Origin: Lachnospiraceae bacterium
GTDB lineage: Bacteria; Bacillota; Clostridia; Lachnospirales; Lachnospiraceae
DNA length: 44,393 nt
Direction: 5' to 3'
NCBI GenBank assembly: GCA_016281555.1
Contig: JAEEIV010000076.1
Location: 1-44,393, forward strand
Within the stretch, counting starts at the first letter, position 1. Every line of letters begins with the position of its first letter. The notes under the pieces were generated by a model. That model saw only the letters and a program-made list of their open reading frames with translations. It had not been told where the DNA came from and did not search any database. This document shows, piece by piece, positions 1 through 6,885 of the stretch. Made by a program: the position numbers and the translations under genes.

Positions 1-31
1 CATCCTGAGCCAGGATCAAACTCTCAATAAA
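1..31 (-). rRNA. rrs: 16S ribosomal RNA, 5' end only
   Basis: The reverse complement of the first bases reads GAGTTTGATCCTGGCTCAG, the universal 16S 5' (27F) region. The mature 5' end is placed near base 31 by comparing its distance to this motif with E. coli 16S. The gene runs leftward out of the window, transcribed away from oriC. Confidence 0.95.
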
Positions 32-239
32 AAGTTTAATCTCCAGGTCTCAAGCGCTTGGCTCTTAACCTTTAAATTACTGTGTTTGGGAACCGTCTCT
101 TATCCTAAGGATTGCCGCGCCTCGCGCGGAGAATGCCTTAGGATCAAAACAGTTCGCTGAATTTTCTTTAAAGAATCTTCAGGGTTGGTTATACTATTCA
201 ATTATCAAGGATCAGCTGCCTTCTGTTCGGCAGGCGAAC
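32..239 (-). other. rRNA operon leader
   Basis: This is the transcribed leader between the rRNA promoter and 16S. It holds a long inverted repeat: ATCCTAAGG at 102-110 pairs with CCTTAGGAT at 136-144, with an inner stem CCGCGC/GCGCGG at 115-120 and 124-129. It likely serves leader folding or 16S processing. A T-rich stretch on the minus strand near 165-180 (ATTCTTTAAAGAAA) is weakly boxA-like. No ORF is supported here. Confidence 0.6.
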
Positions 240-245
240 ATTAAG

Positions 246-274
246 AGTATATCAGAAGTCCGCATTCCTGTCAA
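246..274 (-). promoter_or_regulatory. rRNA operon promoter
   Basis: On the minus strand there is a perfect -35 TTGACA (269-274), a 17-bp spacer, and -10 TATACT (246-251). An A/T-rich, UP-like stretch lies just upstream. The predicted start is near base 239, giving a leader of about 208 nt before 16S. Confidence 0.85.
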
Positions 275-340
275 GCACTTTTTTCAACTTTTGAAAAATT
301 TTTGTGCCCGCCTTTTCCAACCATTCGGATCGGCCGGAAC

Positions 341-428
341 GGAGAAGGAGGGATTTGAACCCTCGCGCCGCTTCTAACGGCCTACCCCCTTAGCAGGGGG
401 GCCTCTTCAGCCACTTGAGTACTTCTCC
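341..428 (-). tRNA. tRNA-Ser (anticodon GCU)
   Basis: An 88-nt class II tRNA is readable on the minus strand. The acceptor GGAGAAG pairs with CTTCTCC, the anticodon loop CTGCTAA sits in a CCCCC/GGGGG stem and gives anticodon GCU, a long variable arm is present, and the T-loop GGTTCAAATCC is canonical. No CCA is encoded. It lies between the acpP 3' end and the rRNA promoter, on the same strand as both. Confidence 0.95.
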
Positions 429-459
429 ATAGCACAAATAGCCGAACCGAAATGATTGT

Positions 460-485
460 AAAAAAGGCACCGTCATCGACGGTGC
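460..485 (-). terminator. Intrinsic terminator, or 5' hairpin of the tRNA-Ser transcript
   Basis: On the minus strand GCACCGTC (485-478) pairs perfectly with GACGGTGC (474-467) around a GAT loop, and a run of six T follows one base later (465-460). It would end the acpP operon transcript. It also lies at the very start of any transcript from the promoter at 493-521. Confidence 0.75.
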
Positions 486-492
486 ACGGACA

Positions 493-521
493 ATTATATG
501 CGAATCAGGCCGGTTTGTCAA
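493..521 (-). promoter_or_regulatory. Strong sigma-A promoter upstream of tRNA-Ser
   Basis: Minus-strand TTGACA (516-521), a 17-bp spacer and TATAAT (493-498) match consensus exactly. The predicted start near 485-486 is the first base of the hairpin and T-run at 460-485. The -35 box lies in a small palindrome, CGGTT-TGTC-AACCG (511-525). The next gene downstream is tRNA-Ser. Confidence 0.75.
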
Positions 522-582
522 CCGATTTTTTGCCCGAAAATCCATATTTTTCAAGGGTTTTCGAGCACCCACTAGATGTTGT

Positions 583-635
583 GGAGGGGGCCTTCGGATG
601 CCCCAAAGCATCGCATTGTCCCCCTCCGTTTTTTT
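583..635 (+). terminator. Plus-oriented terminator-like hairpin next to acpP
   Basis: GGAGGGGG (583-590) pairs with CCCCCTCC (620-627), enclosing an inner stem GATGC/GCATC (597-601 and 608-612). Seven T follow on the plus strand (629-635). The minus strand has no T-run after the stem, so the element is oriented to stop plus-strand transcription, although no plus-strand gene lies upstream of it. It may block antisense entry into acpP or shape the acpP 3' end. Confidence 0.5.
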
Positions 636-646
636 CTCTGAAAACC

Positions 647-871
647 TTATTTCAACGATTCCAGGAAGTCGACTACGTCCTTCACGGTCTCGAAGGTCGC
701 CAGCTGCTCGTCAGGGACCTGAACATTGTATTCTTCCTCAATGGTCATGAGGAGCTGCAGGATGTCCAGGGAATCCGCACCGAGGTCGTTCTTGATCCGG
801 GAATCCGGAGTGATCGACTCCGCCGAGACGCGAAGCTGCTTCGCCAGAATCTCACGTACACGTTCAAACAT
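647..871 (-). CDS. acpP: Acyl carrier protein
   Basis: A 74-residue acyl carrier protein that carries growing fatty acyl chains in the cytoplasm on a 4'-phosphopantetheine arm. The motif GADSLD places the modified serine at residue 34, followed by the usual acidic helix ending IEEEYNVQVPDEQL. Length and helix layout match the family. The start has a strong AGGAGG site 8 bases upstream. It is the last gene of the lipid operon that begins at 6.8 kb, 23 bases after the zinc-ribbon gene, and is followed by a hairpin at 583-627 and a T-tailed terminator at 460-485. Standing next to plsX, it supplies acyl-ACP, the substrate PlsX converts to acyl-phosphate. Confidence 0.97.
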   Translation of the reverse strand: MFERVREILAKQLRVSAESITPDSRIKNDLGADSLDILQLLMTIEEEYNVQVPDEQLATFETVKDVVDFLESLK

Positions 872-894
872 TACTATTTCCTCCTAATGATGTA

Positions 895-1413
895 TCAGAT
901 TTTGATCAACTTATTGCCGCAGGCGCAGCAGAAGTTTGCGTTGATGTCGTTCTTCGTTCCGCATTTCGCACAGAATACGTGCGTACGGACATCGGTTTGC
1001 GGCTGTGCGGCCGGCTGGGGCTGTACTGCAGGCTGAGGCTGCGATACCGGCTGCGCCTGTGGCTGCACGACCTGACTTGTGCCGGGGGCCGGCATTCCGG
1101 TTTCGAGATAGGCAAAGATCTTCTCGACGTTCTCCTTGTTCTTTCCCATGTCGAACAACTGCGTCGGCATTCCGCATTCGGAGTGGACGTGCACGTTCGT
1201 GCCGCCCTGGATGACGCGCAGCGTGATGGTGATCTTCTCCCCGTAGGATTTCATTGTCATCCCGTGGATGAGCCGGAACCATACGCCGTCCGCCGACGGA
1301 TTCTCGGACGTGATCTTGAAATCAAAGCCCGCGCGGGCAATGTCACGCGTCCTGGTTACAAAATAGTCGAGCGGAACCTGATAGTTCTTTTGGTTTTCTG
1401 CTTTTGCGCCCAT
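895..1413 (-). CDS. Zinc-ribbon protein of unknown function in the lipid operon
   Basis: A 172-residue protein without a recognised name. Residues 1-110 form a compact alpha/beta domain with basic and aromatic residues. Residues 110-145 are a Pro/Gln-rich linker (repeats like QPQPAVQ). The C-terminus carries four cysteines in a zinc-ribbon pattern, CAKCG then CCACG, typical of Firmicutes proteins that append a small zinc hook to a sensing or binding domain. The N-terminal pattern ending GKNKENVEKIFAYL recalls small SRPBCC/START-like domains, but that is a weak inference. The start codon lies one base after the plsX stop, and its AAGGAGGAA site is inside the plsX 3' end, so translation is coupled. 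Its place between plsX and acpP suggests a link to acyl-chain metabolism. Confidence 0.8.
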   Translation of the reverse strand: MGAKAENQKNYQVPLDYFVTRTRDIARAGFDFKITSENPSADGVWFRLIHGMTMKSYGEKITITLRVIQGGTNVHVHSECGMPTQLFDMGKNKENVEKIFAYLETGMPAPGTSQVVQPQAQPVSQPQPAVQPQPAAQPQTDVRTHVFCAKCGTKNDINANFCCACGNKLIKI

Positions 1414-1414
1414 T

Positions 1415-2422
1415 TCATTCCTCCTTCGGCAATGCGGCAGAGATCTTCTCGTTCAGATCGTACTTTCCCATCTTGTAGGCCTGTTCAATGCACTTGTACA
1501 CGGCCGTGTCCTTGCTGGAGCCGTGACCTTTGACCATGGTCTTCGCGGTGCCGAGGAGCACCGAACCGCCGTAATTCTGGTAATTCATGAACTCCTTCAT
1601 GTCCGCGAACATTTTCTTCATTAATAAAGCACCGATCTTGTAGATCCCTTTGGAGTAGATTTCCTTCTTTAATTTCTTCAGGAGCTCCAATGCGGTGCCT
1701 TCCGTCGACTTTAACAGGACGTTGCCGGAAAAGCCGTCACAGACGACGAGATCGTAGTCTCCGGAAATGAAATCCCGCGATTCCATGTTTCCGACGAAAT
1801 TGATCCCGGGCAATGTTTTCAGGCGTCCGTAGGTCTCTTTCCGGAGATCGTCGCCCTTCTCTTCCTCCACGCCGATGTTTAAGAGCGCGACGCGCGGATT
1901 GGCAATGCCGTACACGTATTGCATGTAGAGGCTGCCCATGATCGCCTGCTGGACCAGATGGTCCGGCGTGATGTCTACGTTCGCTCCGGAATCGCAGACG
2001 CCGACCACGCCGCCGGTCATGGTCGGAAGCACGGGACAGAATGCCGGACGGATCACGCCCCGGATCCTTCCCACGCGCAGCTGACCTGCGGCCACGAGCG
2101 CGCCGGTGGAACCGGTCGACACCATGCCGGAGATCTCGTCGTCCTCGCGAAGGAGTTTCACAGCCTTCATCATGGAGCTTTCCCGCTTTAAACGGATCAC
2201 GTCGGTGGGTTTTTCGTCGACGCCGACGACTTCCGGCGCATGCACGATCGAAAGCCGGGCCGCATCGTAGGTCTTGCCTTCGAGACAGGTCCGGATCTTT
2301 TCCTCGTCGCCGGTCAGAATGAGCGAAAGGTCGGTGATTTCAGCAAGGGCGCGCACAGCGCCGTCCACATTGGCTTCCGGCGAATGATCCCCGCCGAAAC
2401 AGTCTACTACGATTTTTACCAT
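1415..2422 (-). CDS. plsX: Phosphate acyltransferase PlsX
   Basis: PlsX (335 residues, normal length) reversibly transfers acyl groups between acyl-ACP and inorganic phosphate, giving acyl-phosphate for the glycerol-phosphate acyltransferase PlsY. The N-terminal signature VDCFGGDHSPEANVDGA is the family start, and MVSTGSTGALVAAG, NIGVEEEKG and VCDGFSGNVLLKS are further family blocks. It acts peripherally at the membrane. Its neighbours fakA, the DegV/FakB gene and acpP encode the other ways into and out of the acyl-phosphate pool, so the operon groups these steps. No FapR-type operator was recognised upstream. Confidence 0.96.
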   Translation of the reverse strand: MVKIVVDCFGGDHSPEANVDGAVRALAEITDLSLILTGDEEKIRTCLEGKTYDAARLSIVHAPEVVGVDEKPTDVIRLKRESSMMKAVKLLREDDEISGMVSTGSTGALVAAGQLRVGRIRGVIRPAFCPVLPTMTGGVVGVCDSGANVDITPDHLVQQAIMGSLYMQYVYGIANPRVALLNIGVEEEKGDDLRKETYGRLKTLPGINFVGNMESRDFISGDYDLVVCDGFSGNVLLKSTEGTALELLKKLKKEIYSKGIYKIGALLMKKMFADMKEFMNYQNYGGSVLLGTAKTMVKGHGSSKDTAVYKCIEQAYKMGKYDLNEKISAALPKEE

Positions 2423-2431
2423 ACGTTCATC

Positions 2432-3550
2432 CTACAGTTTCTTAACGTACGCCCTGCGGCGTTTGTGCTCCACGGAATTGAACCGCTTCCAGAGGTTCCG
2501 GATGGCCGCATTGTCCACCAGATTCAGGTTCGTCTCGCAATGCTCGATCTCGTCATCCTCCAGCATGTGCATGACGCCCGCCGCCATGCAGACGCTGACG
2601 CCCCGGTTCTCCCATGCGGGATCCACGCCGATGAGGCCGAAATCAATGACCTTCGGATGCTTGATCGCATAAAACACTCTCGGGAGCGCCGCCGGCGTCA
2701 GTCTGCCGCCGGATTTCCGGAGTGCCTGCCCGAGCGCCGGGAAGCAGATGCCGAAACAGACCGGATTTTCTTCCTTGTCCAGGATCACCGCCACGTATTT
2801 CATGTTGATGATGAGATTGAAGTTATCGATCATCATCTTCTTCATTCCGGGGGTGAAGGGCACCGTGCCGTACACCTTGTCATACGAGCGGTCCAGAAGA
2901 TCGAAGAACGCGTCCTGGTATTTCGCCAGGAATTCCTTCGTGTTTTTCGCTTCGCCCCAATGCAGCTCGTAGCGCGTCATGACCATGTCCGACATTTTGT
3001 CGAGGGTCTCCATCGACTCTTTTTTCAGCCGGACTTCGCTTTCCACCCATTCCACTTCAGTTTGGAACCCGAGTGCCTCGACGTGCTTTTCATAATACGG
3101 AGCGTTGTACTGTTCCTCGAACGTGGCGGGTTTGTCGAACCCGTCAATGAGCAGGCCTTCCCGTTCAAGATCGGAGAAGCCGAGCGGTCCGACGATCTCT
3201 TCCATGCCGAGCGATCGTCCCCAGTCCTCCACGGCCTGAAAGAGCGCACGGGAAACTTCCTCGTCGTCGATCACGTCGTAGCGGGTGAACCGGATCCGTT
3301 TTTCATTGTTCTTTTCATTGGCCGCCTTCTGCAGGATGCCGGAGATCCGGCCGGCCATTTTGCCGTCCTTGTACGCGTTGAAATAGACCGCGTCGGACGT
3401 GTCGTAATACACATAATCCGGCCGGAAGATCTTTTTCTCGTCCATGTACAGGGCGGGAGCGTAATTCGGGTTGCTGCGATATAATTTCAAAGGAAACGTC
3501 AGGAACTCCCGCTGTTCTTTCGGGGTCCGGACTTCTTTGACTTCGATCAT
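2432..3550 (-). CDS. GNAT-like acyltransferase family protein
   Basis: A 372-residue cytoplasmic protein resembling the large GNAT-like 'N-acetyltransferase' proteins of Clostridia. Visible blocks are the N-terminal FLTFPLKLYRSNPNYAP, a middle region with VGPLGFSDLEREGLLIDGFD, and a C-terminal half containing VIDFGLIGVDPAWENRGVS, where the G-V-x-P-x-x-x-x-x-G segment suggests an acyl-CoA-binding loop. The acceptor substrate cannot be told from sequence. It sits 9 bases upstream of plsX and 13 bases after the DegV/FakB gene, within the lipid operon, so a role in lipid or acyl metabolism is possible but not shown. Confidence 0.75.
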   Translation of the reverse strand: MIEVKEVRTPKEQREFLTFPLKLYRSNPNYAPALYMDEKKIFRPDYVYYDTSDAVYFNAYKDGKMAGRISGILQKAANEKNNEKRIRFTRYDVIDDEEVSRALFQAVEDWGRSLGMEEIVGPLGFSDLEREGLLIDGFDKPATFEEQYNAPYYEKHVEALGFQTEVEWVESEVRLKKESMETLDKMSDMVMTRYELHWGEAKNTKEFLAKYQDAFFDLLDRSYDKVYGTVPFTPGMKKMMIDNFNLIINMKYVAVILDKEENPVCFGICFPALGQALRKSGGRLTPAALPRVFYAIKHPKVIDFGLIGVDPAWENRGVSVCMAAGVMHMLEDDEIEHCETNLNLVDNAAIRNLWKRFNSVEHKRRRAYVKKL

Positions 3551-3563
3551 TGACCTTTCCTTC

Positions 3564-4433
3564 TTATCTGTGGATCGCGTTGAACGTTACGCCGAGGCAG
3601 TCGGGACCGCAATGTGAACCCGCCGTCGGATTCACGTAGTTGAATTCGATTTCGCACTCGCCGAACTCTTCCTTGATCAGCGCAGCCATCTCATCCGCCA
3701 TTTCCTGATTGTCGGCGTGACCGACGATGATCCGGTGCTCCGTCACGTGATCGCCGAGTTCCTTCATGGTCTCGAGGATCCGCTTCAGCGCGTTCTTCCG
3801 GCCCTTTTCCTTCTGCCCGGTCGCGGACATCTTGCCTTCCGCGTTCATGGTCAGGATCGGACGGATGCCGAGAAGCGTGCCCATCGTCGCAGAAAGGCCC
3901 GAAACACGGCCGCTGCGGTGGAAGAACTTCAGATTATCGACCGTGAAATAGGTCGCCTTTTTGTCAACGTTTTCGGCCGCCCACGCAAGGATCTCGTCCA
4001 CGGTCTTGCCGGCCAGGAACATGTCGCCGACTTCTTCCGCGATCGAACGGCTCACGATCGTGATGCCCTTCGTGTCGATTTCATAGAGCGTGCGCTCCGG
4101 ATACTTTTCCTTCAGGATGGTCTTCGCCTGCGCCATGAACTCGAACGAGTTCGTCATGGCTGCGGAAAAATGCACGTAAAGAATGTCATTGCCGGCCGCG
4201 AATTCGGGCTCGAAATACTCGATGTAAGTCTCGGTCGACAGCGCGCTCGTCGTCGGCAGAACGCCGGAGCGGAGCATGTCGTAGAACGCCTTGCCGTCGA
4301 ATTCCTCGAAATCAACGTAAGGGCGGACGAGCTTTCCGTCCACGGAATAGGGCATGCTGATGAGTTTGTAGCCGTACTTCGCACAAATATCCGGCGTCAT
4401 GTCGCAATCGGAATCCGTAAATAACTTGATCAT
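3564..4433 (-). CDS. fakB: DegV family fatty-acid-binding protein (FakB-like)
   Basis: A 289-residue DegV protein. The family binds one fatty acid in a buried tunnel and, as FakB, presents it to the kinase FakA. Family features are the start IKLFTDSDCDMTPD, the central HFSAAMTNSFEF block, and the C-terminal HRSGRVSGLSATMGTLLGIRP motif. The start has GGAGG eight bases upstream. It lies directly downstream of fakA in the same operon (28-base gap), which strongly supports the FakB assignment over the generic DegV name. Ligand preference (saturated or unsaturated) cannot be read from sequence. Confidence 0.9.
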   Translation of the reverse strand: MIKLFTDSDCDMTPDICAKYGYKLISMPYSVDGKLVRPYVDFEEFDGKAFYDMLRSGVLPTTSALSTETYIEYFEPEFAAGNDILYVHFSAAMTNSFEFMAQAKTILKEKYPERTLYEIDTKGITIVSRSIAEEVGDMFLAGKTVDEILAWAAENVDKKATYFTVDNLKFFHRSGRVSGLSATMGTLLGIRPILTMNAEGKMSATGQKEKGRKNALKRILETMKELGDHVTEHRIIVGHADNQEMADEMAALIKEEFGECEIEFNYVNPTAGSHCGPDCLGVTFNAIHR

Positions 4434-4461
4434 TGTAATCCTCCTTGATCCTTCTTTTCCT

Positions 4462-6120
4462 TTATTCCAATACCATAATATAATCGTAGATCGGCTGGCC
4501 GCCGTTCGAGAGATAGAACTCCGCGCTGCGGTAACGGATTTCCAGCGCGCTCTTCATTTCTTCCGCTTCTTCTTCCGGAACGTCCTTCCCGAAGAACAGC
4601 ATGACGATGTCCTTCTCTCCCGCGTTCAATGCTTCCGCGAGATCGAGCAGCGCTTCCTTCCGGTCTTTCCGGTCGCAGTAGATCGTGTCGCCGACGAAAC
4701 CGATGTAATCGCCGGAATGCACTTCCACGCCGCTCATCTGGCTGTCCTTGTTCGCCTGGGAGACCGCGCCGGTGATGACGCCCTCGATGGACGACTTCGC
4801 TTCTTCGACGATCGAGGCCGCATCCGGCAGCGTCGTGTCCATCATCGACAGGACCGCGTAGCCCTGTCCGACGTCCCGCGTCTCAATGATGTGCACGGGG
4901 CGCTCTTTATACAGTTCCGCCGCCTGTTTCGCGGTCAGAATGATGTTCGAATTGTTCGGAAGCACGAAGATCTCGTCGACGTTCATGTCCTCGAACGCGT
5001 TCAGGAACGCTTCCGCGGAGGGGTTCATCGACTGTCCGCCCGCGACGACCGCGTCCGCGCCGAGTTCCTTGAACTGTTCCACCAGTCCGTCCCCGTTCGC
5101 GACGGTCACGACGCCGTACTTCTTGTGCATCCGGACGACTTTCTTCTCTTCCTTCGGCTGTTCCGCCTCGGTTTCATTGTGCTGAAGGTTCATGTTTTCG
5201 ATCTTCAGCTTCAGGAACTCGCCGTATTTCTGGCAATGATTCAACACGAGTCCGGGCTCCATCGTGTGGACGTGCACCTTGACGATGCTGCCTTCTTTAA
5301 AGGAAACGACGGAATTGCCGACGCTGTTCAGATACGCCGTCAGTTCGTCCACGGAGAAGGTCTCGGGGTCGCATTTCCGGTTCTGCAGCCGGAGCAGGAA
5401 CTCCGTGCAATAGCCCCAGGTCAGCTCCGAATCCGCGGTGAAGAGGTCCGGATCGATCGCGTCCTGAGACGGTCCGGCGTTCACGGTGTCGAGCAGGATC
5501 GCTTCGCCGTCCAACGCGCATTTCATGCCTTCCACGATGTAGACGAGGCCTGCTGCGCCCGAATCGACGACGCCCGCCTCTTTTAAGACGTCAAGGAGTT
5601 CCGGCGTCCGCTCGAGCGACGCGTGCAGTTCCTCAATGAAATCGTCGAAATACTGCTCGATCGTGCTCGTCTCCGTGATCCCCGCGTTCGCCTTGTTCAC
5701 CGCGTCGCGGTACACGGACAGGATCGTGCCTTCGACCGGCTTCGAGACCGCGCCGTAGGCTTCCTTGATGCTGTCCTCGAACGCCTGCCCGATCACGCGG
5801 ACGTTCGCGCTCTCATTGCCGGACAAGCCTTTCGCAATGCCGGAAAAGATCCGGGACAGAATGACACCCGAATTTCCTCTCGCTCCGAGCAGCATGCCGC
5901 GCGCGATCCGTTCGGACATGACGCCGAGTTCGGTCACTTCGCAATTCTTCGCGGCCTGCGTTCCGGAATCGATGGTCATGAACATATTGTCACCGGTATC
6001 GCCGTCCGGAACCGGAAAAACGTTCAAGTCATTGACGTAGTCGCGGTTCTTGTTCAGGTTTGCCGCGCCGCTCTTCACCATCTCACGGTACATATCACCG
6101 CTCAATTCCCATGTGTTCAT
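4462..6120 (-). CDS. fakA: Fatty acid kinase subunit FakA (DAK2 domain)
   Basis: A 552-residue kinase that phosphorylates the carboxyl group of a fatty acid held by FakB, making acyl-phosphate. The N-terminal DAK2/DhaL-like domain carries NVFPVPDGDTGDN, whose aspartates bind Mg-ATP. The C-terminal DegV-like FakA domain ends in a family-typical YLSNGGQPIYDY block. The start at 6120 was chosen because AGAGGAT lies just upstream and the encoded MNTWELSGDMYREMV is the usual FakA beginning; reading further upstream adds 27 unconserved residues. The ATG overlaps the stop of the upstream DUF6088 gene (ATGA), so the two are translationally coupled. Confidence 0.95.
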   Translation of the reverse strand: MNTWELSGDMYREMVKSGAANLNKNRDYVNDLNVFPVPDGDTGDNMFMTIDSGTQAAKNCEVTELGVMSERIARGMLLGARGNSGVILSRIFSGIAKGLSGNESANVRVIGQAFEDSIKEAYGAVSKPVEGTILSVYRDAVNKANAGITETSTIEQYFDDFIEELHASLERTPELLDVLKEAGVVDSGAAGLVYIVEGMKCALDGEAILLDTVNAGPSQDAIDPDLFTADSELTWGYCTEFLLRLQNRKCDPETFSVDELTAYLNSVGNSVVSFKEGSIVKVHVHTMEPGLVLNHCQKYGEFLKLKIENMNLQHNETEAEQPKEEKKVVRMHKKYGVVTVANGDGLVEQFKELGADAVVAGGQSMNPSAEAFLNAFEDMNVDEIFVLPNNSNIILTAKQAAELYKERPVHIIETRDVGQGYAVLSMMDTTLPDAASIVEEAKSSIEGVITGAVSQANKDSQMSGVEVHSGDYIGFVGDTIYCDRKDRKEALLDLAEALNAGEKDIVMLFFGKDVPEEEAEEMKSALEIRYRSAEFYLSNGGQPIYDYIMVLE

Positions 6121-6761
6121 CTCACATCCTCTGTATGTATTCTTTTTACGGAAACCGGGCGGGACTTGGAGCATAATACCCGAACGGTATCGCGGATCCA
6201 TACGGCCGCCCCCTTGGTTTCCTCAACCAGTTTCTTCGTATCCCACCCGTGGATCTTTCCGCCGAGTTTGCGGCGGATCTCGTCGGTCACGTGCTCTTTT
6301 CCGTACGCCTTCAGGCATTGAATGAGCAGGATCGTCTTCTCCGACCACTTGGACCAGAAATGCTTTCCCGTATGCGTGAACGAGATCTGCTGGTCGCCGT
6401 ACTGATAGTTCCGGTACGTTCCGTTCGTGACGTAGGTCCAGACCTTCGGCTTCGCGTCGACCATGCCGAACAGGTGCAATGCCGTTTCCTTGCTCGGCGC
6501 GAGTTCCCAGCCGTTTTCTCTCGCAAGCGCCTTTGCGACCTCGTTCGGTTCCGGTTCGGAATGCTCCCCGTCCGGCTTCCAGAAGACTGAGCGCATCACG
6601 CGCCGCACGAGGCCCTCTTCCGCCAGTCTGGTCAGCATTTTGGACACAGTTTTTGCCCCGGCAATGTCTGTAAAATCCGCGATCGTAACGACAGAGCCGA
6701 GGGGAAGGTAAAGGATTCTTTTTTCCAGTTGCCTAAAAAAACTGTACGCCAACCGGTTCAC
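6117..6761 (-). CDS. DUF6088 / AbiEi-like antitoxin-fold protein
   Basis: A 214-residue protein resembling the DUF6088/AbiEi group, whose N-terminal winged helix-turn-helix represses its own promoter in type IV toxin-antitoxin pairs. Residues 17-60 (LPLGSVVTIADF, then VSKMLTRLAEEGLVRRV) fit the wHTH. YVTNGTYRNYQYGDQQI and HFWSKWSEKTILLIQ match the C-terminal core. It is the first gene of the lipid operon, behind a consensus promoter, and overlaps fakA by four bases. No AbiEii nucleotidyltransferase toxin lies beside it. It may act as an operon autorepressor or as a domesticated antitoxin; both are inference. Confidence 0.8.
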   Translation of the reverse strand: MNRLAYSFFRQLEKRILYLPLGSVVTIADFTDIAGAKTVSKMLTRLAEEGLVRRVMRSVFWKPDGEHSEPEPNEVAKALARENGWELAPSKETALHLFGMVDAKPKVWTYVTNGTYRNYQYGDQQISFTHTGKHFWSKWSEKTILLIQCLKAYGKEHVTDEIRRKLGGKIHGWDTKKLVEETKGAAVWIRDTVRVLCSKSRPVSVKRIHTEDVR

Positions 6762-6784
6762 GCTTCTTTCAAAAAGTCGAAAAA

Positions 6785-6813
6785 AGTATAAACTATTTTG
6801 CGTACAGTGTCAA
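6785..6813 (-). promoter_or_regulatory. Promoter of the DUF6088-fakA-fakB-plsX-acpP operon
   Basis: Minus-strand TTGACA (6808-6813), a 17-bp spacer and TATACT (6785-6790). The spacer and -10 region hold an imperfect inverted repeat (GTACGCAAA facing TTTATAC), a possible operator for the wHTH protein encoded just downstream. The predicted start is near 6778, leaving a 5' UTR of about 17 bases. Confidence 0.8.
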
Positions 6814-6844
6814 CGCCGCGTTTGTTAACTTTTTGTAAATGAAG

Positions 6845-6876
6845 GGCTCCGGCGGCGTTCTTCCGCGGCCGGAGCC
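6845..6876 (-). terminator. Terminator-like hairpin after the M56 gene
   Basis: GGCTCCGGC (6845-6853) pairs perfectly with GCCGGAGCC (6868-6876). On the minus strand the stem is followed only by CTTCATTT, a weak T-tract. It sits 9 bases past the M56 stop and separates that pair from the lipid operon promoter. Confidence 0.6.
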
Positions 6877-6885
6877 TTGTCTTTC

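Noticed and set aside
452-1036. Plus-strand open frame of 194 codons
   Set aside because: It runs opposite acpP and the zinc-ribbon gene, spans a promoter and a terminator, and its translation has no family features.
2240-3484. Plus-strand open frame of 414 codons
   Set aside because: It is antisense to the GNAT-like gene and plsX; Arg/His-rich shadow translation typical of GC-rich DNA.
4399-5586. Plus-strand open frame of 395 codons opposite fakA
   Set aside because: Antisense shadow of fakA with Arg/Asp/His-rich sequence and no ribosome site.
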